NCBI GenBank assembly: GCA_002343485.1
Contig: DDST01000075.1
Coordinates: forward strand, 1,017 to 16,058
Direction: 5' to 3'
Origin: Proteobacteria bacterium UBA2383
Lineage (GTDB): Bacteria > Pseudomonadota > Gammaproteobacteria > Competibacterales > Competibacteraceae
Length of the DNA: 15,042 nucleotides
Position 1 is the stretch's first letter; each line of letters opens with the position of its first letter. The notes below the pieces were generated by a model. The model was not told the origin of the DNA. It worked only from the letters and a program-made list of their open reading frames with translations, and made no database searches. Shown piece by piece: positions 8,179 to 14,239 of this stretch. The position numbers and the translations under genes are program-made.

Positions 8179-8946
8179 CTATTTTGCGCCCATGCGGATA
8201 GCGCCATCGAGGCGGATCACCTCGCCGTTAAGATAGGTATTTTCCATGACATGGCAAACCAAGCGGGCAAACTCAGCGGGTTTACCAAGGCGGGAAGGAA
8301 ATGGGACCATTTTACCCAGCGAGTCCTGCACTTCCTGAGGCATACTCAGCAACAGAGGGGTTTCCATGACACCCGGCGCGATGGCCATCACCCGGATGCC
8401 GTAGCGGCTGAGTTCCCGGGCGACCGGCAGCGTCATCGCTACCATACCTCCCTTGGATGCCGCATAGGCCGCTTGCCCAATCTGGCCTTCGAAAGCAGCT
8501 ACCGACGCTGTATTGACAATAACGCCACGCTCGCTGGCTTCATTAGGCGCGTTGCGCATCATCGCGGTAGCCGCTTGACGAATCATATTGAATGCACCGG
8601 TCAGGTTGATTTGCACTACCTTGGCGAAAACCGCCAGCCCAAGCGGCTCACCCTTGCTCAGGACTTTTTCCGCCGGGGCGATGCCGGCGCAATTGACGAG
8701 TCCGTGCAGGGCGCCAAACACGTTCGTGGTCATGTCGACCGCTGCCCGGCCGCTCGCCTCGCTGGCCACATCCGTGAGAATGAACCGGGCGGTTTGACCC
8801 AATTCAATGGCGAGCGCCTCGCCTGCTTCCCGGTTCACATCGGCAATGACGACCTTGCCACCGCCAGCGGCGAGCATTCGCACCGTGGCCGCCCCAAGAC
8901 CAGAAGCCCCCCCCGTCACAAGAAAAACCTGATTATCGATATCCAT
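8179..8946 (-). CDS. HSD10-like short-chain dehydrogenase (3-hydroxy-2-methylacyl-CoA dehydrogenase type)
   Basis: This 255-residue classical SDR has TGGASGLG (11-18) for NAD binding, NCAG (85-88), Asn114 and the catalytic Ser148-Tyr161-Lys165 set, with the 13-residue Ser-Tyr spacing. The segment NTASVAAFEGQIGQAAYAAS followed by MTLPVARELSRYGIRVMAIAPG is typical of type II 3-hydroxyacyl-CoA dehydrogenases (HSD17B10). These oxidise 3-hydroxy-2-methylbutyryl-CoA and similar esters with NAD. It is not close to BadH as I recall that sequence, although a BadH-like reaction would be needed before BadI. It is first in the - strand operon, facing the AraC-family gene across about 146 bases. I start at ATG 8946, because the upstream open frame overlaps the regulatory region and is unlike the family. 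A GGGGTG-type purine run is the only ribosome-site candidate. Confidence 0.88.
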   Translation of the reverse strand: MDIDNQVFLVTGGASGLGAATVRMLAAGGGKVVIADVNREAGEALAIELGQTARFILTDVASEASGRAAVDMTTNVFGALHGLVNCAGIAPAEKVLSKGEPLGLAVFAKVVQINLTGAFNMIRQAATAMMRNAPNEASERGVIVNTASVAAFEGQIGQAAYAASKGGMVAMTLPVARELSRYGIRVMAIAPGVMETPLLLSMPQEVQDSLGKMVPFPSRLGKPAEFARLVCHVMENTYLNGEVIRLDGAIRMGAK

Positions 8947-9092
8947 AGGCCACACCCCGCATGACGAAACCGTTTTTTCTGCTAGAGTCGAAATGAAGTC
9001 TAAAGAGCGCTTGGATAGCCCTCCATGCGAAAATCTACCAACTTTCCTGGAGTTTTTTGCAACTGGCACTGATGCGATGCCAGGAAGAAGCT
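8947..9092. promoter_or_regulatory. Divergent promoter region between the acyl-CoA operon and the AraC-family gene
   Basis: The first gene of the - strand operon and the + strand regulator start on either side of these 146 bases, so promoters in both directions are expected here. No strong sigma70 boxes or obvious long dyad can be read. The only repeat-like element is TGGA-6-TCCA at about 9013-9026, which is weak. Binding of the neighbouring AraC-family protein here is inferred from the divergent layout. Confidence 0.45.
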
Positions 9093-10151
9093 GTGGACAA
9101 AGATACGGTATCGATCTGTTTTGTGAAGGAAGCTCTCCATGGCGCATCCCAGCGCGGCTTGGATGTGAATGCCATGTTACGCAGCGCCGGAATCTCCCCG
9201 GATTTGCTCGAACTGCCCGGCGCCAGAGTATTAGCATCGCACTATGGCGTTTTATGGCACATCCTGGCACGCGCCCTGGACGATGAATTATTCGGACTCG
9301 ATAGCCACCCTATGCGCCACGGGAGCTTTAAATTATTGTGCTTCGCAGTGCTCGGCGCTGGGACGCTTGAAAAAGCGATACGGCGGGCGCTTGATTTCTT
9401 GGCGCTGGTGCTGGATGACACCCGGGGTCAGCTTGCCACTGAAGGCCCGGAAGGCTCTATCATCTTAAATTGCCCAAGGACGCTACCCCGGCTGTTCGCC
9501 CACGGCACCCTATTGATAATCTTACATGGTTTAATGTGCTGGCTGACCAACCGGCGCCTGCCTATCCTAAGAGCCTCTTTCGCGCAGCCCAGTCCTGATC
9601 ACGCCGATGAATACCGGTTGTTATTCGGTCCAGAAACCCGCTTCAGCGCACCCAACACCACTTTGATCTTCGAAGCAAAGCACCTTGCCCTGCCGATTCG
9701 ACGCAGTGAGGCTGCTCTACGCGAATTTCTCCGCAATGCGCCAGCTAATTTTCTGGTCAAGTACCGCAACGCCCATAGTCTTTATGCCCATATCCGCAAG
9801 CGCTTGCAGCACATCCCTGCCTCAGAGTGGCCTGATTTTGAGACGGTTGCCTGGGAATTTCATATGTCGCCTTCAACACTCCGGCGTAAGTTAGAAAGCG
9901 AAGGACAAACATTTATGGCGATTAAAGATTCCCTGCGGCGAGACATGGCTATTGAGCAATTGTGTTACTCCCAGCGCAGCATTATGGATATTGCCTTGGA
10001 TCTGGGTTTTTCAGAAACTAGTGCTTTCTATCGGGCTTTCAAGTCGTGGACCGGGACTCTACCCGGAAAATACCGGCAAGACAGCAAGCAGATAAGCTGG
10101 GCGCCGTATAATCGATCCTTCGTAAAACTCTATCCACATCAAGGGGATTAA
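9093..10151 (+). CDS. AraC-family transcriptional regulator (OruR/ArgR-like, arabinose-binding-type N-domain)
   Basis: This 352-residue DNA-binding protein is the probable controller of the divergent acyl-CoA operon. The start VSICFVKEAL, then GLDVNAMLRSAGISPDLLELPGARV, is the typical N-terminal sensing domain of the OruR/QhpR-type AraC group, running to about residue 205. The C-terminal region, about 245-328, has two helix-turn-helix units: FETVAWEFHMSPSTLRRKLESEG, then IMDIALDLGFSETSAFYRAFKSWTG-PGKYR, which is the AraC signature. I chose GTG 9093 because AGGAAGAAG sits 7 nt ahead of it and homology starts right after it. The TTG at 9057 and the ATG at 9072 are in-frame alternatives that add 12 or 7 residues. 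It is followed after 1 nt by a small unknown gene. The effector is unknown; a CoA ester or free acid of the pathway is a reasonable guess. Confidence 0.9.
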   Translation: MDKDTVSICFVKEALHGASQRGLDVNAMLRSAGISPDLLELPGARVLASHYGVLWHILARALDDELFGLDSHPMRHGSFKLLCFAVLGAGTLEKAIRRALDFLALVLDDTRGQLATEGPEGSIILNCPRTLPRLFAHGTLLIILHGLMCWLTNRRLPILRASFAQPSPDHADEYRLLFGPETRFSAPNTTLIFEAKHLALPIRRSEAALREFLRNAPANFLVKYRNAHSLYAHIRKRLQHIPASEWPDFETVAWEFHMSPSTLRRKLESEGQTFMAIKDSLRRDMAIEQLCYSQRSIMDIALDLGFSETSAFYRAFKSWTGTLPGKYRQDSKQISWAPYNRSFVKLYPHQGD

Positions 10152-10152
10152 T

Positions 10153-10470
10153 GTGAGCTACGTCATTATCGTATCATTCAATCCGAACCGGGAATACGAA
10201 ATCATGCTGCATGATGACGATATGCAAGGCATGAATAAGGATCAGGCACGTGCTTGGCTGGCCAAGGAATTTGAGGAGATGGAATGCGTACCATCCAATC
10301 CGATGGGCAAGATCCTGTTGCTTGACATGATTCTGAGTGTCGCTATGCACGGCGGTGAGGAGCGCTTCGAAGAGAGTGGTGAATGGGCCAAGCGCTATGC
10401 GATAGCAATTGCAGTCGTCTTGGAACGCCCAGTGATCAAAGTAGATGTCAGAAACTTTGTCGTCGGCTAA
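10153..10470 (+). CDS. Small uncharacterised protein, likely co-translated with the AraC-family gene
   Basis: I do not recognise this 105-residue protein. It begins at GTG 10153, one base after the TAA of the regulator, with AAGGGG 7 nt upstream. The ATG that overlaps the TAA is followed immediately by TGA and cannot be used. The composition is that of a real soluble protein. An N-terminal strand SYVIIVSFNP is followed by an acidic amphipathic part (NKDQARAWLAKEFEEME), a hydrophobic helix KILLLDMILSVAMHG, and a second helix EWAKRYAIAIAVVLERPVIKVDV. No signal peptide, cysteine motif or catalytic motif is visible. The tight spacing suggests a function linked to the regulator or simple co-expression. 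An antisense frame covers the same bases but lacks a ribosome site and protein-like composition. Confidence 0.65.
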   Translation: MSYVIIVSFNPNREYEIMLHDDDMQGMNKDQARAWLAKEFEEMECVPSNPMGKILLLDMILSVAMHGGEERFEESGEWAKRYAIAIAVVLERPVIKVDVRNFVVG

Positions 10471-10485
10471 ATCTGCCCTGCCTGC

Positions 10486-10497
10486 TGTATGCATACA
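10486..10497. repeat. 12-bp perfect palindrome TGTATGCATACA
   Basis: The twelve bases are their own reverse complement. They lie 16 bases after the stop of the small gene behind the regulator. The site could be a protein-binding dyad; no loop is present, so it is unlikely to act as an RNA hairpin terminator. Confidence 0.5.
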
Positions 10498-10731
10498 ACC
10501 AAGTTTTGCGAACGCATCGCTAAAATCAGAAACCAAGCCCTTCCGTAGGGCAACTCATCCCGCAATACGATGTGAGTATTAGCCGGGAATCTGTATCGCG
10601 TGACTCCTCGATCTTTTTTATTTTCATAGAATTCAGCATTCATCAGGATACGCTGTGCAGTTGCAGAGGGTGTACAGCACCGCCTCATATAAGATGGCCA
10701 GATAGCGTGCTCCGGCTACCGGGGCCAAGGC

Positions 10732-10752
10732 GATGATCATCAGATGATCATC
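10732..10752. repeat. Two tandem copies of the palindrome GATGATCATC
   Basis: GATGATCATC at 10732-10741 and at 10743-10752 are identical, separated by a single A, and each is its own reverse complement. The whole unit is also a near-perfect 21-bp palindrome. The 11-bp period is close to one turn of DNA, so two protein dimers could sit on the same face. No partner regulator can be named. Confidence 0.6.
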
Positions 10753-10775
10753 ACCCGGATGAAATCCATATAGCG

Positions 10776-10790
10776 CACCCCGGCGGGGTG
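10776..10790. repeat. GC-rich hairpin CACCCC-GGC-GGGGTG
   Basis: A 6-bp stem with a 3-base loop (CACCCC at 10776-10781, GGGGTG at 10785-10790) stands in a GC-rich setting. No T-run follows, so it is not an intrinsic terminator as it stands. Its role is unknown. Confidence 0.4.
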
Positions 10791-11138
10791 GCGCATCCCC
10801 AACGACAGCCTTTTTTGTCCTCTCTGCGTGCGTTATCTACAGCACTTCCACATCCGGTCAAGCCAACGATAGCGCTTTCAACTGTAGTGCTCCGTCCTGC
10901 CGGCAAACCGGGGGCAGCCCCGCGTGCCTCCCATTCACTTTGCTGTCTGCTTGAGCGGGCGGGATCGCGAGTTTCGCTCCTATCCACCGGGACGGCCCCC
11001 ATCCGTGAACAGGGCCTATGCTTTCATTCTTTTTGAACCGATCGCCATCAAGGGGGGAAGAAACCAGCAACCGGCGTAGATACATGCGCCGTGAACCTGC
11101 CTCCTGGTGAACCATCTCTATCGCACAAAGTGACGAAC

Positions 11139-11309
11139 ATGCTAAAAAATAATCTTTTTCGCGCCTTTTTATCGAGCAAACGGTTGCCCTGGCTGGTGCT
11201 AGGCTTAGTCGCAGCAATCATCATCGGTGCAGGCTTTGCCACATCGTCAGGAGCACACCTCCCCATAGCCGCGCCGTATACCCCCAAGAGTGCCATTCAC
11301 CATCCATAG
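11139..11309 (+). CDS. Small single-pass membrane protein
   Basis: This is a 56-residue candidate protein of unknown function. A basic N-terminus (MLKNNLFRAFLSSKR) is followed by a hydrophobic segment WLVLGLVAAIIIGAGFA at about residues 18-34 and then a short polar tail ending SAIHHP. This fits a single transmembrane helix with the N-terminus inside by the positive-inside rule. A signal peptide cut after the GAGFA region would leave only a very short product. The ribosome site is weak (AAAGTGA region). The stop TAG ends 11 bases before the ATG of the NlpC/P60-like gene, which suggests a shared transcript. A longer version starting at TTG/GTG-type codons near 11091 is less likely. It might tether, export or neutralise the following hydrolase, but this is only inference from position. 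Confidence 0.5.
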   Translation: MLKNNLFRAFLSSKRLPWLVLGLVAAIIIGAGFATSSGAHLPIAAPYTPKSAIHHP

Positions 11310-11320
11310 TGGAGTCATTC

Positions 11321-12268
11321 ATGTCACGCCAAAGCCCAAGCGACTATATGCGCCAGTACCACGATCTTTCCGTCCGGGCGTTCGGTCCCACCGGCCTGCC
11401 GATAGCAGGCACCGTTCACGTCACCCGGTATCAGGCCGCTGCTCCTCTGGAGCGCGATCGGCTGATCGCCGCCGTCAAGACCGTGCTCAAGATCAAGCAT
11501 ACACCGTCGCTCCATTCAAACTACGACTGGTTTGCTTTCGCGCCGGGCGATCCCATCCAGACCGGCGAGCCTTTCTATTGGCAGTCAATCCGCCGGGCGT
11601 TTGGCTTCAAAGGCTCACCAAGCGAAATGCATGAAGTGCTGCGCCTGGCGTGCCGGCTTGGGCGGATCGGCACCGGCAAGGACGTGGCGGGACAACCAGC
11701 GGCCGCGATGTCGATGGCCGCCTATGCAAAGCAATTCTTCAGCCTCGATTGCAATGGATTCGTCGGCAATTATTGGGGATTGTCTCCCGAAGTTCACCAG
11801 AGCAATTGGGCGGTGATCACATCGAAGACCGAAGCGCGGGTGCTGAAAAATACCGCGGGCGGCGGCTACTGGAACGGCTGGGGCATGGCAGCCGTGAAGA
11901 CGCTCGACTACATTCCCCTGACACCGCGCATGGCAGCCAGCGAGGCCCGCTCTGGCGATGTCCTGATCGTTCATAAGGATGGCATGTCCTGGTCGCACAT
12001 TGCCTTGGTGGATCATGTCTCCTGGGTGGACAAGGACCAAGTCAATTGGCGCGTCGTCGAGTATGGCGAGGGCACGTCAGAAAAAAGTTTTAATACAGCC
12101 GCTGACAATCACATCAAGCCGTTCCGGACCGTCAAGCTCGTGCAGGGACCCAATAAAAAGCTGGGTGTGGGATACAAGGACGGCAACAAATTTAAATATC
12201 TGTTCGCTGCCCCAGACTCCCAGTTTCCACCCGCGACCATAGGGCGGTGCGGGGTCGCGGCGATTTAG
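11321..12268 (+). CDS. NlpC/P60-like cysteine hydrolase, uncharacterised
   Basis: This 315-residue protein has the hallmarks of a papain-like NlpC/P60 fold, which cleaves peptide or amide bonds, often in peptidoglycan. The segment SLDCNGFVGNYWG places Cys144 in a DCxGFV motif. SGDVLIVHK (211-219) matches the usual GDLV strand, and SWSHIALVDHV places His226 at the second catalytic position. VVEYGEG (Glu247) could be the third polar residue. The first 130 residues match nothing I recognise and may be a substrate-recognition domain. There is no signal peptide, so the enzyme is either cytoplasmic or exported by a specialised system. ATG 11321 follows GGAG by 6 bases; a GTG at 11309 is in frame but less likely. 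A small membrane protein gene lies immediately upstream. Family-level assignment rests on motifs only. Confidence 0.65.
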   Translation: MSRQSPSDYMRQYHDLSVRAFGPTGLPIAGTVHVTRYQAAAPLERDRLIAAVKTVLKIKHTPSLHSNYDWFAFAPGDPIQTGEPFYWQSIRRAFGFKGSPSEMHEVLRLACRLGRIGTGKDVAGQPAAAMSMAAYAKQFFSLDCNGFVGNYWGLSPEVHQSNWAVITSKTEARVLKNTAGGGYWNGWGMAAVKTLDYIPLTPRMAASEARSGDVLIVHKDGMSWSHIALVDHVSWVDKDQVNWRVVEYGEGTSEKSFNTAADNHIKPFRTVKLVQGPNKKLGVGYKDGNKFKYLFAAPDSQFPPATIGRCGVAAI

Positions 12269-12395
12269 CGCAGTCTATGGAAGCGGGATGGCCAATGGCT
12301 CTCCAACGTTACCCTAACGGAGACCAGCCTCTCGGACCCGGCATGGCGGTTCCTCGCGAGCCAGGCCCGCTGCATCCTGCAGACTCATTCACACC

Positions 12396-12415
12396 GGCCG
12401 GGGATAACTCCGGCC
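12396..12415 (+). terminator. Stem-loop 1 before the ProQ-like gene
   Basis: GGCCGGGG at 12396-12403 pairs with CTCCGGCC at 12408-12415 around an ATAA tetraloop, giving 8 bp with one G-U. It lies after the hydrolase gene and is followed by CGGCTTTGTC, so it could be a weak terminator or a protected RNA 3' structure. It shares bases with stem-loop 2. Confidence 0.5.
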
Positions 12416-12434
12416 CGGCTTTGTCTAAGCCGGG
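12414..12434 (+). promoter_or_regulatory. Stem-loop 2 before the ProQ-like gene, overlapping stem-loop 1
   Basis: CCCGGCTT at 12414-12421 pairs perfectly with AAGCCGGG at 12427-12434 around TGTCT. Bases 12414-12415 are also used by stem-loop 1, so the complete stems cannot both form. The stem ends 6 bases before the in-frame ATG 12441 and 45 bases before the preferred start 12480. The position and the RNA-binding nature of the encoded protein allow leader control; this is not shown. Confidence 0.5.
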
Positions 12435-12479
12435 CAAAGTATGAAACACTCACGGCCTTTGATCCTACGAGGTTCTGGA

Positions 12480-12884
12480 ATGCTCCAAGATGTAAATCCG
12501 ATCATTGATCGGCTGTGTGAACTCTTTCCCGCAGTCTTCAATCGCCATACTCCCAAGCCCTTGAAGATCGGCGTGGGCCGGGAGGTGCTGGCCCTAGCCG
12601 GGGTGCATCCGGCGCTGATGGAGGTGGCCCGGACGGACCTCCGCCGGGCGCTCAAGGTCTATACCCAAGCGTTTCGCTACCGCCAGGCGCTGGCCGCCGG
12701 CGGACCGCGCTATGATCTGGACGGGCAACCAGCGGGGGAAGTGACGCCCGAACAGCAGGCATTGGCCCAAGCGCCCCGGAAGAAGGCCGCCGCGCGATCC
12801 ACCTCCGCCCCTGCCCCATCGCCCGCGGCAGGCTATATCAAAATGACGCTGAAGGGTCGCGTCACATCCAAACCAGGGAACTAA
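12480..12884 (+). CDS. ProQ/FinO-domain RNA-binding protein
   Basis: ProQ/FinO-domain proteins bind structured RNAs, such as small RNAs and terminator hairpins, and act as RNA chaperones. The N-terminal part contains the family pattern LFPAVFNRHTPKPLKIGVGREVL (about 15-37), then RTDLRRALKVYTQAFRYRQAL and GGPRYDLDGQPAGEVTPEQQALA (74-97). This covers the whole domain. A Lys/Ala/Pro-rich linker and the basic end YIKMTLKGRVTSKPGN follow. The 134-residue size is like the short ProQ homologues rather than E. coli ProQ. I prefer ATG 12480 because GAGG lies 7 nt before it; ATG 12441 is in frame and would add 13 residues. The gene is followed after 24 bases by the DUF2721 gene. Two overlapping hairpins lie in its leader, which may concern its own regulation. 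Confidence 0.9.
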   Translation: MLQDVNPIIDRLCELFPAVFNRHTPKPLKIGVGREVLALAGVHPALMEVARTDLRRALKVYTQAFRYRQALAAGGPRYDLDGQPAGEVTPEQQALAQAPRKKAAARSTSAPAPSPAAGYIKMTLKGRVTSKPGN

Positions 12885-12908
12885 GCTGCTCGATCAGCAC
12901 AGACTTTG

Positions 12909-13340
12909 ATGGAAGCGCATCTCACCGATATTACCCGCGTGATTCAACTCTCGGTTGCCCCCGCCTTCCTGCTGGTAGCGATGGGCACACTGATCACCAT
13001 TCTGACCACCCGGCTGGCGCGGATCGTTGACCGCCGGCGGGTGGTGCAGGAGCGGCTGTGCACGCTCACCGGCGAGGCCGTGGCCGAGCAGCAAGAGATG
13101 GCGCAATTGGTCCGCCGGGGCAATCTAATCTACTTCGCTATTCTGTTTGCAGTACTCGGGGCGCTGCTGATTTGCCTGGTAGTGGCCGCTGCCTTTTTAG
13201 GAGCCTTGCTGTCCATCGAATTGGCCCAAGTCGTCGCTGGCCTGTTCGTGCTCACGATGGGGTCGATGGTGGTAGCCTGGAGCTTGTTCCTGTGCGAAGT
13301 CTACCTGGCCGTCTGGGCTGGCACCCATAATCGCCGATAG
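12909..13340 (+). CDS. DUF2721 family membrane protein
   Basis: This 143-residue inner membrane protein of unknown function fits DUF2721. The N-terminal THLT-like region (HLTDITRVIQLSVAPAFLLVAMGTLI) makes the first membrane segment at about 10-32. The family-like basic stretch TTRLARIVDRRRVVQERL follows, then a polar loop, and two further hydrophobic segments (about 75-97 and 105-127). This gives three transmembrane helices, with the basic stretch most likely in the cytoplasm. A TTG at 12906 precedes the ATG in frame. There is no strong ribosome site, so co-translation with the ProQ-like gene 24 bases upstream is possible. The function of the family is not established, and nothing in the neighbourhood defines it. 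Confidence 0.8.
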   Translation: MEAHLTDITRVIQLSVAPAFLLVAMGTLITILTTRLARIVDRRRVVQERLCTLTGEAVAEQQEMAQLVRRGNLIYFAILFAVLGALLICLVVAAAFLGALLSIELAQVVAGLFVLTMGSMVVAWSLFLCEVYLAVWAGTHNRR

Positions 13341-13469
13341 GCTTAGCCCGCTGACCGGATAGCGGCGGGGGAAAATCCGTATAGCTGGCCCCCTGCCAGA
13401 TTGACCGGGTCACTGCTATCAACGGCGGGGGCGGAATGAACCGTTTGGCCCGGCTTGAAGCGCATGGAG

Positions 13470-13515
13470 ATGGAAATATTTAACGATCTATAGGATATAG
13501 AACGTATTTTATTAA
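13470..13515 (+). promoter_or_regulatory. AT-rich promoter candidate for the Kazal-domain gene
   Basis: A sharply AT-rich block (around TAACGATCTATAGGATATAG) stands between two GC-rich genes and about 70-110 bases before the ATG at 13585. It contains several -10-like hexamers (TATAGG, TAGGAT, TATAGA) but no matching -35 at the right distance, so the exact promoter is uncertain. Confidence 0.3.
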
Positions 13516-13584
13516 ATGGCATGGATCATGAAACCTCTTGAGGCAAGACGCGCCTTTCAATTATCAGAGAGAGAACACATAACC

Positions 13585-14235
13585 ATGAATCAGATAGCCA
13601 TTACCAAAGGGATTACCGGACTGGTCTTAGGAGCGGCCACGGCGCTCGGCGGCGCTGAGCTGGCGCTGGCAGCTTCGGACTACAAAGTGATCCGTAAGGA
13701 CCCGGTGCTGTTAGGTGATTGGGAGCATCACCAACCGTGGATGCTACTCAAATTCTATATCCCCAAGGATTTTAATCCTAATTCCCGGGTCGTGCTGCAA
13801 ATGAATGTCAACAGCACCAACCTCTCGCCGCAGAATACACTGTATCTGAATCCCAGCGTTATCCCTCGTAATTTCGAGGGCTGTGATTCCTATTCTCAGG
13901 ATCGTAACGAGCAATCCCGCATTGGGTCGCTCCCCTATGTCGACCATGAACGCTGGCAGGTCTATCACCAAGTAGTCGAAGGCAGATACTTACACGCCGG
14001 CGATAACTATCTGCTGGTCTGCTCGCGCAATAAACATGGCGACGGACAGGGCTATCTGGACAATTTTTACCTCAAGGATATTGTCCTGCATTATCATGAA
14101 TACGAGCTCGCGCCGGAGTTCTGCCCGGCGATCTATGAGCCGGTGTGCGGTGCGAACGGCGTTACCTACGGCAACGCCTGCGCCGCCGATCAGGCTCAGG
14201 TCGAAATTCTCTACGAGGGCGCCTGCTCGCTCTAG
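13585..14235 (+). CDS. Exported protein with C-terminal Kazal-type protease-inhibitor domain
   Basis: This 216-residue protein has a signal peptide: ITKGITGLVLGAATALGGAELALA, with likely cleavage near ALA-A at about residue 29-30, so it acts in the periplasm or outside the cell. Residues 31-178 form an unknown, probably beta-rich domain with Cys100 and Cys146. Residues 180-214 are a Kazal-like unit: CPAIYEPVCGANGVTYGNAC, then an acidic stretch and a final Cys. Only four cysteines are present (180, 188, 199, 214), where classical Kazal domains have six. Two disulfides are therefore expected and inhibitory activity is not certain. ATG 13585 is preceded by AGAGAGAGA; the ATG at 13516 would place 23 polar residues before the signal peptide and is unlikely. 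A strong terminator follows. The target protease, if any, is unknown. Confidence 0.82.
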   Translation: MNQIAITKGITGLVLGAATALGGAELALAASDYKVIRKDPVLLGDWEHHQPWMLLKFYIPKDFNPNSRVVLQMNVNSTNLSPQNTLYLNPSVIPRNFEGCDSYSQDRNEQSRIGSLPYVDHERWQVYHQVVEGRYLHAGDNYLLVCSRNKHGDGQGYLDNFYLKDIVLHYHEYELAPEFCPAIYEPVCGANGVTYGNACAADQAQVEILYEGACSL

Positions 14236-14239
14236 TCAC

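Larger units (their letters stand above)
10471..11138. other. Long intergenic stretch without a convincing gene
   Basis: These 668 bases hold several short open frames on both strands, none with a good start or a recognisable product. Structures that can be seen are the 12-bp palindrome at 10486-10497, the short stem GCCCT/AGGGC at about 10543-10557, twin palindromes at 10732-10752 and a hairpin at 10776-10790. The part from about 10800 to 11090 has a different feel from its neighbours, being C-rich with broken coding-like frames in both directions. It could be a degenerate repeat or gene remnant, but I cannot name a family. Confidence 0.5.

Noticed and set aside
8179..8946. Assignment of the short-chain dehydrogenase as BadH
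   Set aside because: The sequence around the active site and C-terminus follows the HSD10 pattern and not BadH as I recall it, even though a BadI-like gene lies in the operon.
7771..8964. 397-codon open frame on the + strand across the dehydrogenase genes
   Set aside because: It runs antisense over two clearly assigned genes and their junction, and its product is His/Arg-rich and unlike any family.
10174..10536. 120-codon frame on the - strand opposite the small gene behind the regulator
   Set aside because: It has no ribosome site, while the + strand frame has AAGGGG at ideal spacing and more protein-like composition.
10788..11036. 82-codon + strand frame in the long intergenic stretch
   Set aside because: No ribosome site and overlapping frames of similar length on the other strand; composition is not protein-like.
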